The notes beneath the pieces were generated by a model. It had not been told where the DNA came from, searched no databases, and saw nothing but the letters and a program-made list of their open reading frames with translations. DNA of 64,000 bases. It comes from Comamonadaceae bacterium (GTDB taxonomy: Bacteria > Pseudomonadota > Gammaproteobacteria > Burkholderiales > Burkholderiaceae_C). Where the stretch lies: NCBI GenBank assembly GCA_027488985.1, contig JAIYAR010000006.1, forward strand, positions 62,001 through 126,000, written 5' to 3'. The position numbers and the translations under genes are program-made. Positions 38,020 through 48,107 of this stretch are shown here, piece by piece; the stretch's first letter is position 1, and every line of letters starts with the position of its first letter.

Positions 38020-38022
38020 ATG

Positions 38023-38072
38023 GGCCACTGGCGCCCATAGATATTGCGCGAGAAGCTCCTGTTTTTATAGCA
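38023..38072 (+). repeat. Dispersed 50-bp repeat, copy 6
   Basis: Starts GGCCACTGGCGCCCATAG three bases after the HbpS-like stop, with core TTGCGCGAGAAGCT and end TATAGCA. It fills most of the gap before the ankyrin gene, so it lies in that gene's leader. Confidence 0.8.
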
Positions 38073-38090
38073 TTTAAAAAGAAAAGCACC

Positions 38091-38795
38091 ATGTCAAACT
38101 CCGGTAGTACCCGGCTTGTCCGGACCCTTCGGTTCGCCCTGCTACTGGCGGCTATGGCATGGCTACCGCTCTCTCAGGCACAGGTGGCGCCCACGGCCGC
38201 TGAGACTGCGGCCTACCGCGGCTTGCACGCTGCGGCAGCGCGGGGCGATGTGGCCACCCTCACGAAACTGCTGGTCGCCAAAGCGGACGTCAACCAGCGC
38301 GATGCCTATGGCCGCACACCGCTGCACGTGGCCACATTTGCCAAACAGCGTGCTGCGGTGCGTGCGCTGATTCAAGCTGGGGCTGACACAGGCGCTTTGG
38401 AAAATGACAGGTATGACGCCGTCACCATCGCGGCGGTGGCCGATGACGAAGAAACCTTGCGCACCCTGCTTAGCCTGGGCGCCAGTGCCAAACTGGTGAC
38501 CAGCCGCTACGATGGCACGGCGCTGATTGCCGCCGCCCACTTGGGCCACGACGGCGTGGTGCGCCAACTGATTGCTGCCGGCGCCCCGCTGGACCATGTG
38601 AACAATCTGCACTGGACCGCAGCCATCGAATCCATCGTACTGGGCAACGGGGGCGCCCGCCACCAAGCCACACTGAGCGCCTTGGTGGAAGCAGGCGCTA
38701 ACTTGCAACTCACCGACCGCCACGGCAAAACGCCGTTGGATCTGGCGCGCAGCTATGGCTACGCAGAGATGGTGCGCTTGCTGGAGAAGCGCTAA
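38091..38795 (+). CDS. Exported ankyrin-repeat protein
   Basis: 234 residues from the ATG at 38091; earlier in-frame codons run through the repeat and are rejected. The signal peptide ends PLSQAQ. About five ankyrin repeats follow, for example RDAYGRTPLHVATFAKQRAA, RYDGTALIAAAHLGHDGVV and DRHGKTPLDLARSYGYAEMV. It probably binds a partner protein in the periplasm; the partner is unknown. It converges with tyrS. Confidence 0.85.
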   Translation: MSNSGSTRLVRTLRFALLLAAMAWLPLSQAQVAPTAAETAAYRGLHAAAARGDVATLTKLLVAKADVNQRDAYGRTPLHVATFAKQRAAVRALIQAGADTGALENDRYDAVTIAAVADDEETLRTLLSLGASAKLVTSRYDGTALIAAAHLGHDGVVRQLIAAGAPLDHVNNLHWTAAIESIVLGNGGARHQATLSALVEAGANLQLTDRHGKTPLDLARSYGYAEMVRLLEKR

Positions 38796-38803
38796 ACCCG
38801 GAC

Positions 38804-40048
38804 TCAGGCCAGCGTCACGCGGGCGAACTTGCGCTTGCCCACTTGCAGCACGTAGGTGCCCGCGCCGAGCTTCAAGCTCTTGTCGCTCACCACATTGCTG
38901 TCCACCCGCACACCGCCGCCGTCGATCAGACGGTTGCCTTCACCGCTGGAGGCGGCCAGGTTCGCAGACTTCAGCAGCGCGGCAATGCCCACTGCAGCGC
39001 CACGTTCGCCCAGCGGCAAGGTGATTTCGTCGATCTGGTCGGGGATACCGCCCTTGCTGCGGTTGATGAAGTCCTGCTCAGCCGCATCGGCAGCAGCAGC
39101 GCTATGGAAGCGCGCGGTGATTTCCTTGGCCAGCGCCACCTTGGCGTCTTTGGGGTTGCGTCCGCCTTCGACTTCGGCCTTAAGCGCGGCGATTTCTGCC
39201 TCGCTCTTGAAGCTGAGAAGGGTGTACCACTTCCACATCAGCACGTCGGAGATGGACAACACCTTGGCGAACATGGTGTTGGGCTCCTCCGAGATGCCGA
39301 TGTAGTTGTTCTTGCTCTTGGACATCTTCTCCACGCCATCCAGCCCTTCGAGCAGCGGCATGGTCAAGATGCACTGGGGCTCCTGGCCGTATTCGGCCTG
39401 TAGGGTGCGGCCCATGAGCAAGTTGAATTTCTGGTCGGTACCGCCCAGTTCCAGGTCGCTCTCCAGCGCGACGGAGTCGTAGCCCTGCATCAGCGGGTAG
39501 AGGAATTCGTGCACCGCAATGGGGGTGCCGGCCTTGAAGCGGTCGTGGAAGTCGTTGCGCTCCATCATGCGAGCCACGGTGTAGCGGCTGGCCAGCTGAA
39601 TCATGCCGCGCGCGCCCAGTGGGTCGCTCCATTCGCTGTTGTAGCGGATCTCGGTTTTGGCCGGGTCCAGCACCAGGCTGGCCTGGCGATAGTAGGTCTC
39701 GGCATTCACCTTGATCTGCTCGGCGGTGAGCGGCGGACGTGTGCTGTTGCGGCCGGAGGGGTCACCGATCATGCTGGTGAAATCACCGATCAAAAAGATC
39801 ACGGTGTGGCCCAGATCTTGCAACTGGCGCATCTTGTTGAGCACCACGGTGTGACCGATATGAATGTCAGGCGCAGTCGGGTCCAGCCCCAGCTTGATGC
39901 GCAAAGGTTTGCCGGTGGCTTCCGACTTGGCGAGCTTTTTCACCCATTCGTCTTGCGGGAGCAGTTCTTCCACACCGCGCAGGGTGACCGCAAGGGCCTC
40001 GCGCACACGATCGCTTACAACTAACTGGGGGCTTAAGGCTTGATTCAT
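38804..40048 (-). CDS. tyrS: Tyrosyl-tRNA synthetase TyrS
   Basis: Class I synthetase, 414 residues from the ATG at 40048 ([11 protein letters not shown]). The HIGH motif is in [12 protein letters not shown] and the KMSKS motif in [33 protein letters not shown] forms the tyrosine/tRNA region, and an S4 RNA-binding domain ends the protein ([16 protein letters not shown]). The leader at 40049-40170 shows no T-box features. It is divergent from the M23 peptidase gene. Confidence 0.96.
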   Translation of the reverse strand: MNQALSPQLVVSDRVREALAVTLRGVEELLPQDEWVKKLAKSEATGKPLRIKLGLDPTAPDIHIGHTVVLNKMRQLQDLGHTVIFLIGDFTSMIGDPSGRNSTRPPLTAEQIKVNAETYYRQASLVLDPAKTEIRYNSEWSDPLGARGMIQLASRYTVARMMERNDFHDRFKAGTPIAVHEFLYPLMQGYDSVALESDLELGGTDQKFNLLMGRTLQAEYGQEPQCILTMPLLEGLDGVEKMSKSKNNYIGISEEPNTMFAKVLSISDVLMWKWYTLLSFKSEAEIAALKAEVEGGRNPKDAKVALAKEITARFHSAAAADAAEQDFINRSKGGIPDQIDEITLPLGERGAAVGIAALLKSANLAASSGEGNRLIDGGGVRVDSNVVSDKSLKLGAGTYVLQVGKRKFARVTLA

Positions 40049-40170
40049 AAGGGTTTTTCTTGTGGCCGGGATCGGAGCGAAGGCTATACTGCCGGCTCCC
40101 TTCAGCAACGCAAGCGTTGCCAGCGGCTGGATTTTAGTCGGGCCGTATCCCCCATACCGGAGTCTTTGAT

Positions 40171-41529
40171 TTGAAGCATGGACTGAACCAGGCTGTAGAG
40201 CAGTGCGTGGCCCGTGCCGCGGCCCTCGTGCAGCAGTATCCCAAGCGGATAACCGCCATCATTGCATCCCTGCTGGTGGGTGGCACAGGCGCAACCTTTG
40301 CTGTGGCCAATTTCGCACCGGACGCCTCGGACCTGCCTGTACGCACAGTGGTCGAGACCATGCAAAGCGATCTGCTTGCAGCTCGCAATGAGGACATCAG
40401 TGAGCTGGCGATGCGCCTCTACCGCTCGGAAACCACGCGCTCCAGCGACACGGCAGACACCCTGCTTAAGCGCCTCGGGGTGATTGACCCGCAGGCTGCC
40501 GCTTATTTACGGGCTGATGCTCAGGCGCAGTCTGCCTTACTTGGCCGCGCCGGCCGCAACGTCACTGCGGAAGTCAACGAACGTCAAGGATTGCTCAAGC
40601 TCAGCGCCCGCTGGAGCCCTGTTAATGACGGAACCTTCAAACGCTTGACCATCGAAAAGACGGTGAGTGGCTTCCGCTCTCAAGTGGAAACGCTGCCTTT
40701 GGTGGCCAACACGCGCCTGGCCAGTGGTGTGATCAACAGCTCGCTGTTTGCCGCCACCGACGATGCTCGCCTGCCGGATTCGATTGCGACCCAGATCGCA
40801 GAGATTTTTTCGGGTGACATCGACTTTCACCGCGCGCTGCGCAAGGGCGACCGCTTCTCGGTGGTGTATGAAACCCTGGAAGGTGATGGCGAACCGATGC
40901 GCGCGGGGCGGGTACTCAGCGCCGAGTTCGTGAATGCCGGCAAGCCTTTCCAAGCCATGTGGTTCAAGGACTCGGTGACTCCCGGCAAAGGCGGTTACTA
41001 CACCTTGGCCGGCGAAAGCCTGCGCCGCGCCTTTCTGGCCTCTCCGCTGGAATTCTCCCGCGTAACCAGCGGCTTCAAAATGCGCTTTCACCCCATTTTG
41101 CAAACGTGGAGAGCCCACCTGGGCGTGGACTATGCAGCTGCTACCGGCACACCCGTGCGCAGCGTGGGTGACGGCACCGTAGACTTTGCAGGTGTGCAGG
41201 GTGGTTTCGGCAATGTGGTGATGGTCAAGCACCGGAACAACCAGACCACCGTGTATGCCCACTTGAGCCGCATCAATGTCAAAAAGGGCCAAAGCATTTC
41301 GCAAGGCCAGAACATCGGTGCAGTAGGCGCCACGGGCTGGGCCACAGGACCCCATTTGCACTTTGAGTTCCGCGTCAATGGCGTCCACCATGATCCGTTG
41401 ACCATCGCGCGCCAGAGCGAAGCGGTGCCGGTGTCGACTGCTGCCAAGCCCTTGTTTGACAAGGCTGCACAAGGCGTACGCGCACAGCTGGCCACTGCTG
41501 CCCAGTTGACTCCAGGCTCGGCTGAGTAA
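40171..41529 (+). CDS. M23-family peptidoglycan endopeptidase
   Basis: A 452-residue envelope peptidase. The start is TTG, preceded by GGAG at 40159-40162. One membrane helix or uncleaved signal lies near residues 30-48 ([20 protein letters not shown]). A long middle region resembles the opacity/Csd-type linker of this family. The lysostaphin-like zinc domain has [17 protein letters not shown] with the first ligands and [12 protein letters not shown] with the HxH pair. It likely cleaves cross-links during wall growth. anmK, a wall recycling gene, follows by 15 bases. Confidence 0.88.
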   Translation: MKHGLNQAVEQCVARAAALVQQYPKRITAIIASLLVGGTGATFAVANFAPDASDLPVRTVVETMQSDLLAARNEDISELAMRLYRSETTRSSDTADTLLKRLGVIDPQAAAYLRADAQAQSALLGRAGRNVTAEVNERQGLLKLSARWSPVNDGTFKRLTIEKTVSGFRSQVETLPLVANTRLASGVINSSLFAATDDARLPDSIATQIAEIFSGDIDFHRALRKGDRFSVVYETLEGDGEPMRAGRVLSAEFVNAGKPFQAMWFKDSVTPGKGGYYTLAGESLRRAFLASPLEFSRVTSGFKMRFHPILQTWRAHLGVDYAAATGTPVRSVGDGTVDFAGVQGGFGNVVMVKHRNNQTTVYAHLSRINVKKGQSISQGQNIGAVGATGWATGPHLHFEFRVNGVHHDPLTIARQSEAVPVSTAAKPLFDKAAQGVRAQLATAAQLTPGSAE

Positions 41530-41543
41530 GCCACGGCCACTCT

Positions 41544-42671
41544 GTGTCAGAGCTTTACATCGGGCTGATGTCCGGCACGTCGCTCGATGGCGTGGATGGT
41601 GTGCTGGCCGACTTTTCCAGCGTGAGAATGCGCGTCCTGGCGCATCAGGCGTCCCCATTTCCCGATGCTTTACGCGCTGAGTTTCTGGCACTTAACGCCT
41701 CCGGCAGCGACGAAATTCATCGTGGCGCATTAGCATCCAATGGGCTGGCCCGCTTGTATGCCTCGGTGGTTGGCAAGCTGCTGCAAGAGACCGGGTTGCC
41801 CCCGTCCGCTGTTCGTGCGATCGGAGCACATGGCCAGACGGTTCGGCACCGGCCTGGCGAATTCGATGGCACCGGTTACACCATCCAGCTGAATCAACCG
41901 GCACTTTTGGCAGAGCTGTGCGGCGTGGACGTAGTGGCGGACTTTCGCAGTCGGGATGTCGCAGCAGGCGGACAAGGCGCTCCACTGGTGCCACCTTTTC
42001 ACCAGGCATTCTTCAGCCCCCATGGCGAACGATTGGCGGTATTGAACATCGGCGGCATCTCCAACCTGACACTGCTGCACGCGAGCGCGGAGAACCCCGT
42101 GCTGGGATTCGACTGCGGCCCGGGCAATGCATTGATGGACGGCTGGTGTCACCGCCATACCGGACAGCATTACGACGATGGTGGAGCTTGGGCAGCCTCC
42201 GGCACCGTGTTGCCAGACTTGCTGGACAGCATGCTAGCCGAGCCCTTTCTGGATCGCCAGCCGCCCAAGAGCACGGGGCGCGATCTATTCAACGCTGCTT
42301 GGCTTGAGAACATTCTCAAAACCCATGAAGACCGGCATGGCCCTGTATCTGCGGCAGATGTCCAAACCACGCTCACAGAACTCACAGCACGCGCTTGTGC
42401 GGATGCCTTGCGCCGGAATATGCCGGGTTGCGAGTCTTTGGCAGTGTGTGGGGGAGGCGCGTACAACCGGCTTTTGATGGAACGCATCCAAATGCTGTTA
42501 CCCGGCTGCATAGTTCAAAGCTCTGAAGAACTCGGGCTGCCTCCCTTGCAAGTAGAGGCTACGGCCTTCGCATGGCTGGCACGCCAAGCCATTCTGCGTC
42601 AAACGGCCAACCTTCCAAAAGTAACGGGCGCCAGGGGCGCCCGCATCTTGGGAGCAATCTACCCCGCCTGA
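41544..42671 (+). CDS. anmK: Anhydro-N-acetylmuramic acid kinase AnmK
   Basis: Converts 1,6-anhydro-MurNAc to MurNAc 6-phosphate in peptidoglycan recycling. The 375-residue protein begins with GTG and shows IGLMSGTSLDGVDGVLADF, GAHGQTVRHRP, VADFRSRDVAAGGQGAPLVP, NIGGISNLTLL and LAVCGGGAYN. Length is typical. It follows the M23 endopeptidase, giving a small wall-turnover unit. Confidence 0.95.
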   Translation: MSELYIGLMSGTSLDGVDGVLADFSSVRMRVLAHQASPFPDALRAEFLALNASGSDEIHRGALASNGLARLYASVVGKLLQETGLPPSAVRAIGAHGQTVRHRPGEFDGTGYTIQLNQPALLAELCGVDVVADFRSRDVAAGGQGAPLVPPFHQAFFSPHGERLAVLNIGGISNLTLLHASAENPVLGFDCGPGNALMDGWCHRHTGQHYDDGGAWAASGTVLPDLLDSMLAEPFLDRQPPKSTGRDLFNAAWLENILKTHEDRHGPVSAADVQTTLTELTARACADALRRNMPGCESLAVCGGGAYNRLLMERIQMLLPGCIVQSSEELGLPPLQVEATAFAWLARQAILRQTANLPKVTGARGARILGAIYPA

Positions 42672-42697
42672 CCTATCGGGCGCGGCGGGATGGTACT

Positions 42698-43063
42698 TCA
42701 GGTCGAGAAAGAAGAACCGCAACCGCAGGTGGTCGTGGCGTTCGGGTTCTTGATCACAAACTGGGCGCCTTGCAAGTCTTCTTTGTAGTCAATCTCGGCG
42801 CCTACCAAGTACTGGTAGCTCATCGCGTCAATCAACAAGGACACACCGTTTTTGGTCATGGTAGTGTCGTCTTCGTTGGTGATTTCATCAAAGGTAAAGC
42901 CGTATTGAAAGCCGGAGCAACCGCCGCCCTGCACGAATACACGCAGTTTCAAATCAGGGTTGCCTTCTTCGGCAATCAAGTCAGCCACTTTGGCCGCTGC
43001 ACTGTCGGTAAACAGGATCGGGGCGGGCATTTCAGTTTGGATGTTTTCGGCAACAGCGCTCAT
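42698..43063 (-). CDS. erpA: Iron-sulfur cluster insertion protein ErpA
   Basis: A-type carrier that delivers 4Fe-4S clusters to apoproteins. The 121 residues contain the three conserved cysteines, one in [13 protein letters not shown] and two in [10 protein letters not shown] at the end. The ATG at 43063 has GGAG upstream; an ATG seven codons earlier is less likely. It converges with anmK. Confidence 0.93.
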   Translation of the reverse strand: MSAVAENIQTEMPAPILFTDSAAAKVADLIAEEGNPDLKLRVFVQGGGCSGFQYGFTFDEITNEDDTTMTKNGVSLLIDAMSYQYLVGAEIDYKEDLQGAQFVIKNPNATTTCGCGSSFST

Positions 43064-43123
43064 GGCGGCTCCATTCAGATTCAAGAATTGGCAAATAGTA
43101 CAGGAATTCGCTCGGGAATTCTC

Positions 43124-43519
43124 TTACTGGTTATTTGCCGCTAATTTCAGTGTGGGTTTTTCTTCGCCGGCCAACATGGGGCGCAACTGACCCGCGATGA
43201 GGGCACCTTGGTGCATCTCCAGCGCGGCGTATTCAATGTCACCTTCAATCCGTGCCTTGGGCTGGAGTTCCAACATGCGCCGGGCATGGATAGGGCCCTT
43301 TACGGTGCCATTGATGATGATGTGGTCGGCAGTGATTGCGCCGGTAATGCTTGCAGAGTCCGAGATCACCAGAATGCTCGTCACTGCTTCTGCTGCTAAC
43401 ACATTACCGACAATGGTCCCGTCTACGCGCAAGCCATCGGAGAAAGAAAGGTTGCCCTGGATTTCGGTGCCGTCTGCAATCAGACTTTTGATGGGGGGCT
43501 GCTTATTTTTGTTAAACAT
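43124..43519 (-). CDS. Bactofilin family cytoskeletal protein
   Basis: A 131-residue bactofilin: short polar ends around a right-handed beta-helix of repeating glycine/valine-rich strands (IKSLIADGTEIQGNLSFSDG, LRVDGTIVGNV, ITADHIIINGTVKGPI, KARIEGDIEY). Bactofilins polymerise without nucleotide and help place wall enzymes. The neighbouring DUF6776 protein lies upstream in the same direction, 18 bases away. Confidence 0.93.
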   Translation of the reverse strand: MFNKNKQPPIKSLIADGTEIQGNLSFSDGLRVDGTIVGNVLAAEAVTSILVISDSASITGAITADHIIINGTVKGPIHARRMLELQPKARIEGDIEYAALEMHQGALIAGQLRPMLAGEEKPTLKLAANNQ

Positions 43520-43537
43520 GGCGTACCTCGTGATGAC

Positions 43538-44266
43538 CTAGAGCTTGAGGGTCTGGGTCGCGCGGACTGTCGACCCCTCAAGGACACGTGCTGACACACT
43601 TTTCACCACGGTTTGAGGGGGAAGCTGAAACTCCCCTTCCAAACGCCCGTACTGCTTGAGCTTGACAGGCATGAAGCCGTCAGGCAACGAAGCGGTCCAG
43701 GACTTACCGTTGGCCGTGCCCACAAGAGTTATTTCCAAACGACCTGCAAACTCTTGAGTATTACGGCCGGCTTGCATGACCAGCGCCTGCCATTTTAGTG
43801 TGGTCGGAGATGTCAGCTCGGCTTGGAGGCCACGGATCGCCACACCTTCGGTTCCACTTGAGGGTATGAGCTTCTCAAAAAAACCGAGGTCATCCCGGAG
43901 CGTGCGGTTGTCCGCCTCCAACTGCTTGACCTGTGCGATGAGCTTTTCCTGAGATGCTTTTTCTGCCGTTACCAAGGTATCCGCAGTGTTAGCTATCGAT
44001 TGGGCTTTGTCCCGCTCTGCCTTCAGGGTCAGCATTTCCGTCTGCAAAGCAGCAGTATTGGCCCTCAGTTGCATCAATTCGTCTTTGGAGCCTTTTTCCA
44101 GGCCAGCGATGTCCTTGCCGAATTCAAACGCCCACAAGCCAATAGCTGAACAAAAGCCCAAAACAATGGCCAGCAAGGCCCAGCGGAAGGGCCAAGGCAA
44201 TGCACTGCGCACGGCCATGCGCGGAGCACTGATGGTGAGGCGGCGGCGTAATAGTCGGAATCTCAT
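43538..44266 (-). CDS. DUF6776-type membrane protein with coiled coil
   Basis: 242 residues. A basic amino end is followed by one membrane helix (WALLAIVLGFCSAIGLWAF, about 29-47). A coiled coil covers about residues 60-125 (LMQLRANTAALQTEMLTLKA, EKLIAQVKQLEADNRTLRDD), and a globular periplasmic domain ends the protein (RLEITLVGTANGKSWTASLP). This architecture, next to a bactofilin gene, suggests an envelope scaffold. Function is unknown. Confidence 0.75.
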   Translation of the reverse strand: MRFRLLRRRLTISAPRMAVRSALPWPFRWALLAIVLGFCSAIGLWAFEFGKDIAGLEKGSKDELMQLRANTAALQTEMLTLKAERDKAQSIANTADTLVTAEKASQEKLIAQVKQLEADNRTLRDDLGFFEKLIPSSGTEGVAIRGLQAELTSPTTLKWQALVMQAGRNTQEFAGRLEITLVGTANGKSWTASLPDGFMPVKLKQYGRLEGEFQLPPQTVVKSVSARVLEGSTVRATQTLKL

Positions 44267-44293
44267 GGAGGGCGAAGTCTATCAGCCAGAATG

Positions 44294-44328
44294 AAAAAAG
44301 CCGCCTGAGATTGCACTCGGGCGGCTTC
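44294..44328 (-). terminator. Intrinsic terminator of the rplM-rpsI operon
   Basis: On the minus strand, after the rpsI stop, AAGCCGCC pairs with GGCGGCTT (44320-44327 with 44298-44305) around a 14-base loop and is followed by TTTTTTC. This is a classical terminator. Confidence 0.9.
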
Positions 44329-44356
44329 TGGATTGCAACGTAATGTTGCAGCCTGA

Positions 44357-44749
44357 TTAACGCTTGGAGAACTGCTTACGACGACGTGCGCCGTGGAAGC
44401 CGACCTTCTTACGTTCCACTTCACGCGCGTCACGAGTTACGAAGCCGGCTTGGCTCAGTGCGGGCTTAAGGCTCGCGTCGTAATCGATCAATGCACGTGT
44501 GATGCCGTGACGGGTAGCACCCGCTTGGCCGGACTCACCGCCGCCAGCGACGTTGACCATGATGTCAAACGTTTCAGCGTGGTTCGTCAGCATCAGGGGT
44601 TGCTTGCAGATCATGATGGAGGTTTGACGACCGAAGAAGTTTTCGATGTCTTTACCGTTCACGGTGATCTTGCCAGTACCTTTTTTCAGGAAAACGCGGG
44701 CGACGCTGGATTTGCGACGGCCTGTTCCATTGTTCCATTCACCAATCAT
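44357..44749 (-). CDS. rpsI: 30S ribosomal protein S9
   Basis: 130 residues: [20 protein letters not shown] at the start, [18 protein letters not shown] in the middle, and the basic tail [12 protein letters not shown] that reaches the ribosomal P site. AAGGAG overlaps the end of rplM, giving coupled translation. Confidence 0.98.
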   Translation of the reverse strand: MIGEWNNGTGRRKSSVARVFLKKGTGKITVNGKDIENFFGRQTSIMICKQPLMLTNHAETFDIMVNVAGGGESGQAGATRHGITRALIDYDASLKPALSQAGFVTRDAREVERKKVGFHGARRRKQFSKR

Positions 44750-44758
44750 GTGAGCTCC

Positions 44759-45187
44759 TTACAGTTCCAACACTTTGGGTTGCTGGGCAGTGTGGGGGTG
44801 CTCAGCACCACCGTACACCTTGAGCTTCTTGATCATGGCGTAGCCCAAGGGACCCTTAGGCAGCATGCCCTTGACGGCTTTTTCTAAAGCGCGACCGGGA
44901 TGCTTGGATTGCATGTCACGGAAGTTAGTGGCTGTGATACCGCCGGGGTAACCGGAGTGGCGGTAGTACACCTTGTCCAAAGACTTGGTGCCAGTCACTT
45001 TGAGTTGGGCTGCGTTGATAACGACGATGAAATCACCGGTATCGACGTGAGGCGTGTAAATGGCCTTGTGTTTGCCGCGCAAACGGAGAGCAACTTCGCT
45101 GGCTACTCGTCCGAGGACCTTATCGGTCGCGTCAACCACAAACCACTCGTGCACGACCTCAGCGGGTTTTGCGCTGAATGTAGACAT
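44759..45187 (-). CDS. rplM: 50S ribosomal protein L13
   Basis: 142 residues from the ATG at 45187: [50 protein letters not shown] and [20 protein letters not shown] are all L13 marks. The upstream extension in frame is leader sequence. The 200-base gap to the kinase gene (45188-45389) holds its promoter and leader. L13 is known to regulate its own messenger in E. coli, but I cannot identify such a site here. Confidence 0.98.
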   Translation of the reverse strand: MSTFSAKPAEVVHEWFVVDATDKVLGRVASEVALRLRGKHKAIYTPHVDTGDFIVVINAAQLKVTGTKSLDKVYYRHSGYPGGITATNFRDMQSKHPGRALEKAVKGMLPKGPLGYAMIKKLKVYGGAEHPHTAQQPKVLEL

Positions 45188-45389
45188 GAGTTTTCTCTTA
45201 AAAAAGAAGGTTTGGGAGGGCTCTTTTCCACGGTCGGCGTTCCTCTGGTGGGAATCTCTTAGGTGGGGAATACTCGGCGCAAGGTCAAGAGACAATACGA
45301 AGAGTAGCTTCGCCGCGGAGCCACGAATGCGCTGCGAAGCTCTCCATTATATGAAGTACGGGCGAGTTCGCCAAGTATTTCACCCAAGC

Positions 45390-47099
45390 CTAGTTCCGTG
45401 CCTTGTTTTTCTCTTCCCAGTGTTTGCGATCTGCCACACAGGCAGGCAAGTTATAGAACTCCGGTTTCTGGCACTCTCTGTAGATACACATCGTTCTCGT
45501 CAGAATGCTCGCCTCTGCGCAAATAGTGACCGGGTCATTCGGGACAAGCGGCTTTTCCTCCGACTGCTTGCCTTCCTGACGCGGCAAGGGCTTTGGAACC
45601 TGCGCCTTCTCAACGGCACCCGGTTGAGCACCGTTTGACGCGGTTTTGGCGACTGCAGAACTGCGTGATGCACCTTGGGTCCCGTCTGCAGGTAAAGGCT
45701 TCACTACCGCACTGGGCGGAGTGGAGCTTGCCGGCGGTATCGCATTTGGCCCGATAGCCGGGGAACTCGACGAGTTAACCCCGCTTTCAGCAGGCTCCAC
45801 GGTTGTTTCTGGGGCCTGGTGCGGAGCGAAATGCGAAAAACTCGATTGGAAGAACCAACCCACCGCAGAAAGCATGAAAGCAATCAGTACCAGCAAAACC
45901 CACCGCGAAAGGCCCTTTTTGACTTGGCGGGACTCACGAGGGGCCCGTGACTTGGGTTCTGGAGCGGAAGCCGGCGCTACGGTAACGGTTCGGGATGAGT
46001 CATAGGCACTCGGCTGAAAAACCGTATCCTGAAAATCTGATGCCGGCTGCGTGGTCATGAGCTCTGTGGTGATCGGAGCATGATCCGCACTGCTTTCGCT
46101 CAAAGTCACCGAATCGCCCAACGATTTACGCCAATCAAACCGCGCCAAATCCGGCGGCGACTTCATGCCTATTTCGCGGGCAAACGCCTCTACGCTGGCG
46201 GTGCGCTCAGCAGGCTCAATCGCCAATGCATGGGAAATCGCTTGGACAAAGTTGTCGGAATATGTCTGGTCGAAATGGGTCTGGGCGGTTTGCGTGACTT
46301 GTGCAAAGGACGGCATACGATCCCGCACAGCCCGGAAAGTCGCAGGTAACGGCGGCTCATTGCAAATGCAGCCATGCATGACGGCAGCTACGGCATACAA
46401 GTCGGTCCAAGGGCCTTCCTGCATGTCTTTTGCGTCGGCATATTGCTCAATCGGTGCGTAATTCACCTTGAGCACCGCAGTGTGCTTGTGACTGGTGTCC
46501 AGAATCGCACGGCGGGCAGCGCCCAGATCCAGCAGAACCGGTGGTCCGACGTTCTGCAAAAAAATGTTATCGGGCGATACATCGCGGTGCAAAGTGCTGT
46601 TGTCGTGGAGCACCTTCAAACCCGCCAACACGGACCATAGCACCGACTGCAGCCAAGCCTGCGGAGGGGGGCCACTCATACGGCGCCGGGCTTCCTTGAG
46701 TGTGATGCCTTCGTACAAGGGCATGGCCATGTACGCAGTATTGTTGGCTTCCCAGAAGCGATACACCTTCACCAGAGAGGGATGGTCAAACCGCGCCAAC
46801 AGGCGGGCCTCGGCGATGAACGAGGTCAGACCTGACTCGAAAGACACGGCATCCACTGCCGATTTCAAGGTCACGCTCATATCGCCACTACGCCCCACCA
46901 AGCTGGTAGGCATATATTCTTTAATCGCTACCGCACGGTGTAGGGAGTGGTCATACCCGCGATAGACCATGCCGAAACCGCCGACGCCCAGCAGCCCTTG
47001 GACTTCGAACTCAGCCAATCGGGTGCCCGGCGCAAGGGCGTCCAGATGCCCAGTCGCCGGAGCTTTGGGTTTACTGGTCAGAGTCGTGATGTCAGCCAT
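45390..47099 (-). CDS. Membrane-anchored Hanks-type serine/threonine protein kinase
   Basis: 569 residues. The kinase domain (about 28-300) has the glycine loop LLGVGGFGMVYRG, lysine in AVAIKEYMP, catalytic loop LHRDVSPDNIF and DLG in place of DFG (LLDLGAARRA). A helix near 405-425 (RWVLLVLIAFMLSAVGWFF) is followed by a proline/serine-rich stretch. A carboxy end with four or five cysteines follows (TICAEASILTRTMCIYRECQ, NLPACVADR), likely periplasmic. No phosphatase gene is next to it. The signal is unknown. Confidence 0.9.
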   Translation of the reverse strand: MADITTLTSKPKAPATGHLDALAPGTRLAEFEVQGLLGVGGFGMVYRGYDHSLHRAVAIKEYMPTSLVGRSGDMSVTLKSAVDAVSFESGLTSFIAEARLLARFDHPSLVKVYRFWEANNTAYMAMPLYEGITLKEARRRMSGPPPQAWLQSVLWSVLAGLKVLHDNSTLHRDVSPDNIFLQNVGPPVLLDLGAARRAILDTSHKHTAVLKVNYAPIEQYADAKDMQEGPWTDLYAVAAVMHGCICNEPPLPATFRAVRDRMPSFAQVTQTAQTHFDQTYSDNFVQAISHALAIEPAERTASVEAFAREIGMKSPPDLARFDWRKSLGDSVTLSESSADHAPITTELMTTQPASDFQDTVFQPSAYDSSRTVTVAPASAPEPKSRAPRESRQVKKGLSRWVLLVLIAFMLSAVGWFFQSSFSHFAPHQAPETTVEPAESGVNSSSSPAIGPNAIPPASSTPPSAVVKPLPADGTQGASRSSAVAKTASNGAQPGAVEKAQVPKPLPRQEGKQSEEKPLVPNDPVTICAEASILTRTMCIYRECQKPEFYNLPACVADRKHWEEKNKARN

Positions 47100-47204
47100 G
47101 AGATGAGGTGAAATCTGTCTTTTTTATGCCCGCAAGCGCTCGGGTAAAGCGCAGTTCCAATCTGGACACAACAAGGCATCCCGGGTCGCTGGGTATCATA
47201 GGGG

Positions 47205-48095
47205 ATGTTTAGTTACCGACACGCCTTCCACGCCGGCAACCATGCCGACGTACTGAAACACACCACATTGCTTGCTGTGCTGCGTCACATGACGCAAAAA
47301 GAAACCGCCCTTAACGTCTTTGACACCCATGCCGGTGCGGGCTTGTACCGCTTGGATGGCGACTTTGCCAAGACTAGTGAGGAAGCCGCTGAAGGCTTTC
47401 TGAAGCTGGTTGCCAGCAAGCCTGAAAAGCCGTTTGCCCCCGCGTTGCAAGACTACATCGACATGGTGGCTGGCTTTAACTCCGGCAACCACTGGTCGGT
47501 GTACCCCGGCTCACCTTTCATCATCCAAAGCCTGCTGAGCGGTCGCGACAAGCTCAAGCTCTTCGAGCTGCACCCCACCGATACAAAAACACTGATCGCC
47601 AACGTGGCCCAGCTGGAAGCTGGTCGTCAAGTGACTGTTTTGCGGGAAGATGGGTTTGAAGGGCTCAAGAAGTTTTTGCCACCACCGTCGCGCCGTGCGC
47701 TGGTGCTGTGTGACCCGAGCTACGAAGTCAAAAACGACTACGCCCGTGTGGTCGGCATGGTCGCAGATGCCATGCAACGTTTCGCGACTGGCACGTATGC
47801 GGTGTGGTACCCCATCATTCCACGCCCGGAAGCCCACGACGTCCCTAAAAAGCTCAAGACCATGGCGAACAAGGCCGGCAAGTCTTGGCTGCACGCCACG
47901 CTGACCGTCAAGTCCAGCAAGCTCACGCAAGATGCCGAGGGTGAGGTCGTTCGTCCCGGCTTGCCCGCCAGCGGCATGTTTCTGATCAACCCGCCCCATA
48001 CCCTCAAGGCTGCGCTCAAGGATGCGCTGCCCCAGATGGTGGAGCTGCTGGGTCAGGACACCAACGCGACGTCCACCCTGGACTCCGGCGGCTGA
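47205..48095 (+). CDS. rlmJ: 23S rRNA (adenine-2030-N6)-methyltransferase RlmJ
   Basis: Methylates A2030 of 23S rRNA. The 296-residue protein starts MFSYRHAFHAGNHADVLKH, the family signature. It has FDTHAGAGLYRL for SAM binding and the N6-adenine methylase motif VLCDPSYEVKNDY. It is divergent from the kinase gene (105-base gap) and converges with metF. Confidence 0.95.
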   Translation: MFSYRHAFHAGNHADVLKHTTLLAVLRHMTQKETALNVFDTHAGAGLYRLDGDFAKTSEEAAEGFLKLVASKPEKPFAPALQDYIDMVAGFNSGNHWSVYPGSPFIIQSLLSGRDKLKLFELHPTDTKTLIANVAQLEAGRQVTVLREDGFEGLKKFLPPPSRRALVLCDPSYEVKNDYARVVGMVADAMQRFATGTYAVWYPIIPRPEAHDVPKKLKTMANKAGKSWLHATLTVKSSKLTQDAEGEVVRPGLPASGMFLINPPHTLKAALKDALPQMVELLGQDTNATSTLDSGG

Positions 48096-48107
48096 GGTCT
48101 GGGCGCG

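Noticed and set aside
40049..40170. T-box leader before tyrS
   Set aside because: No T-box consensus, specifier stem or terminator is visible in this short divergent gap. T-boxes are also rare in this group.
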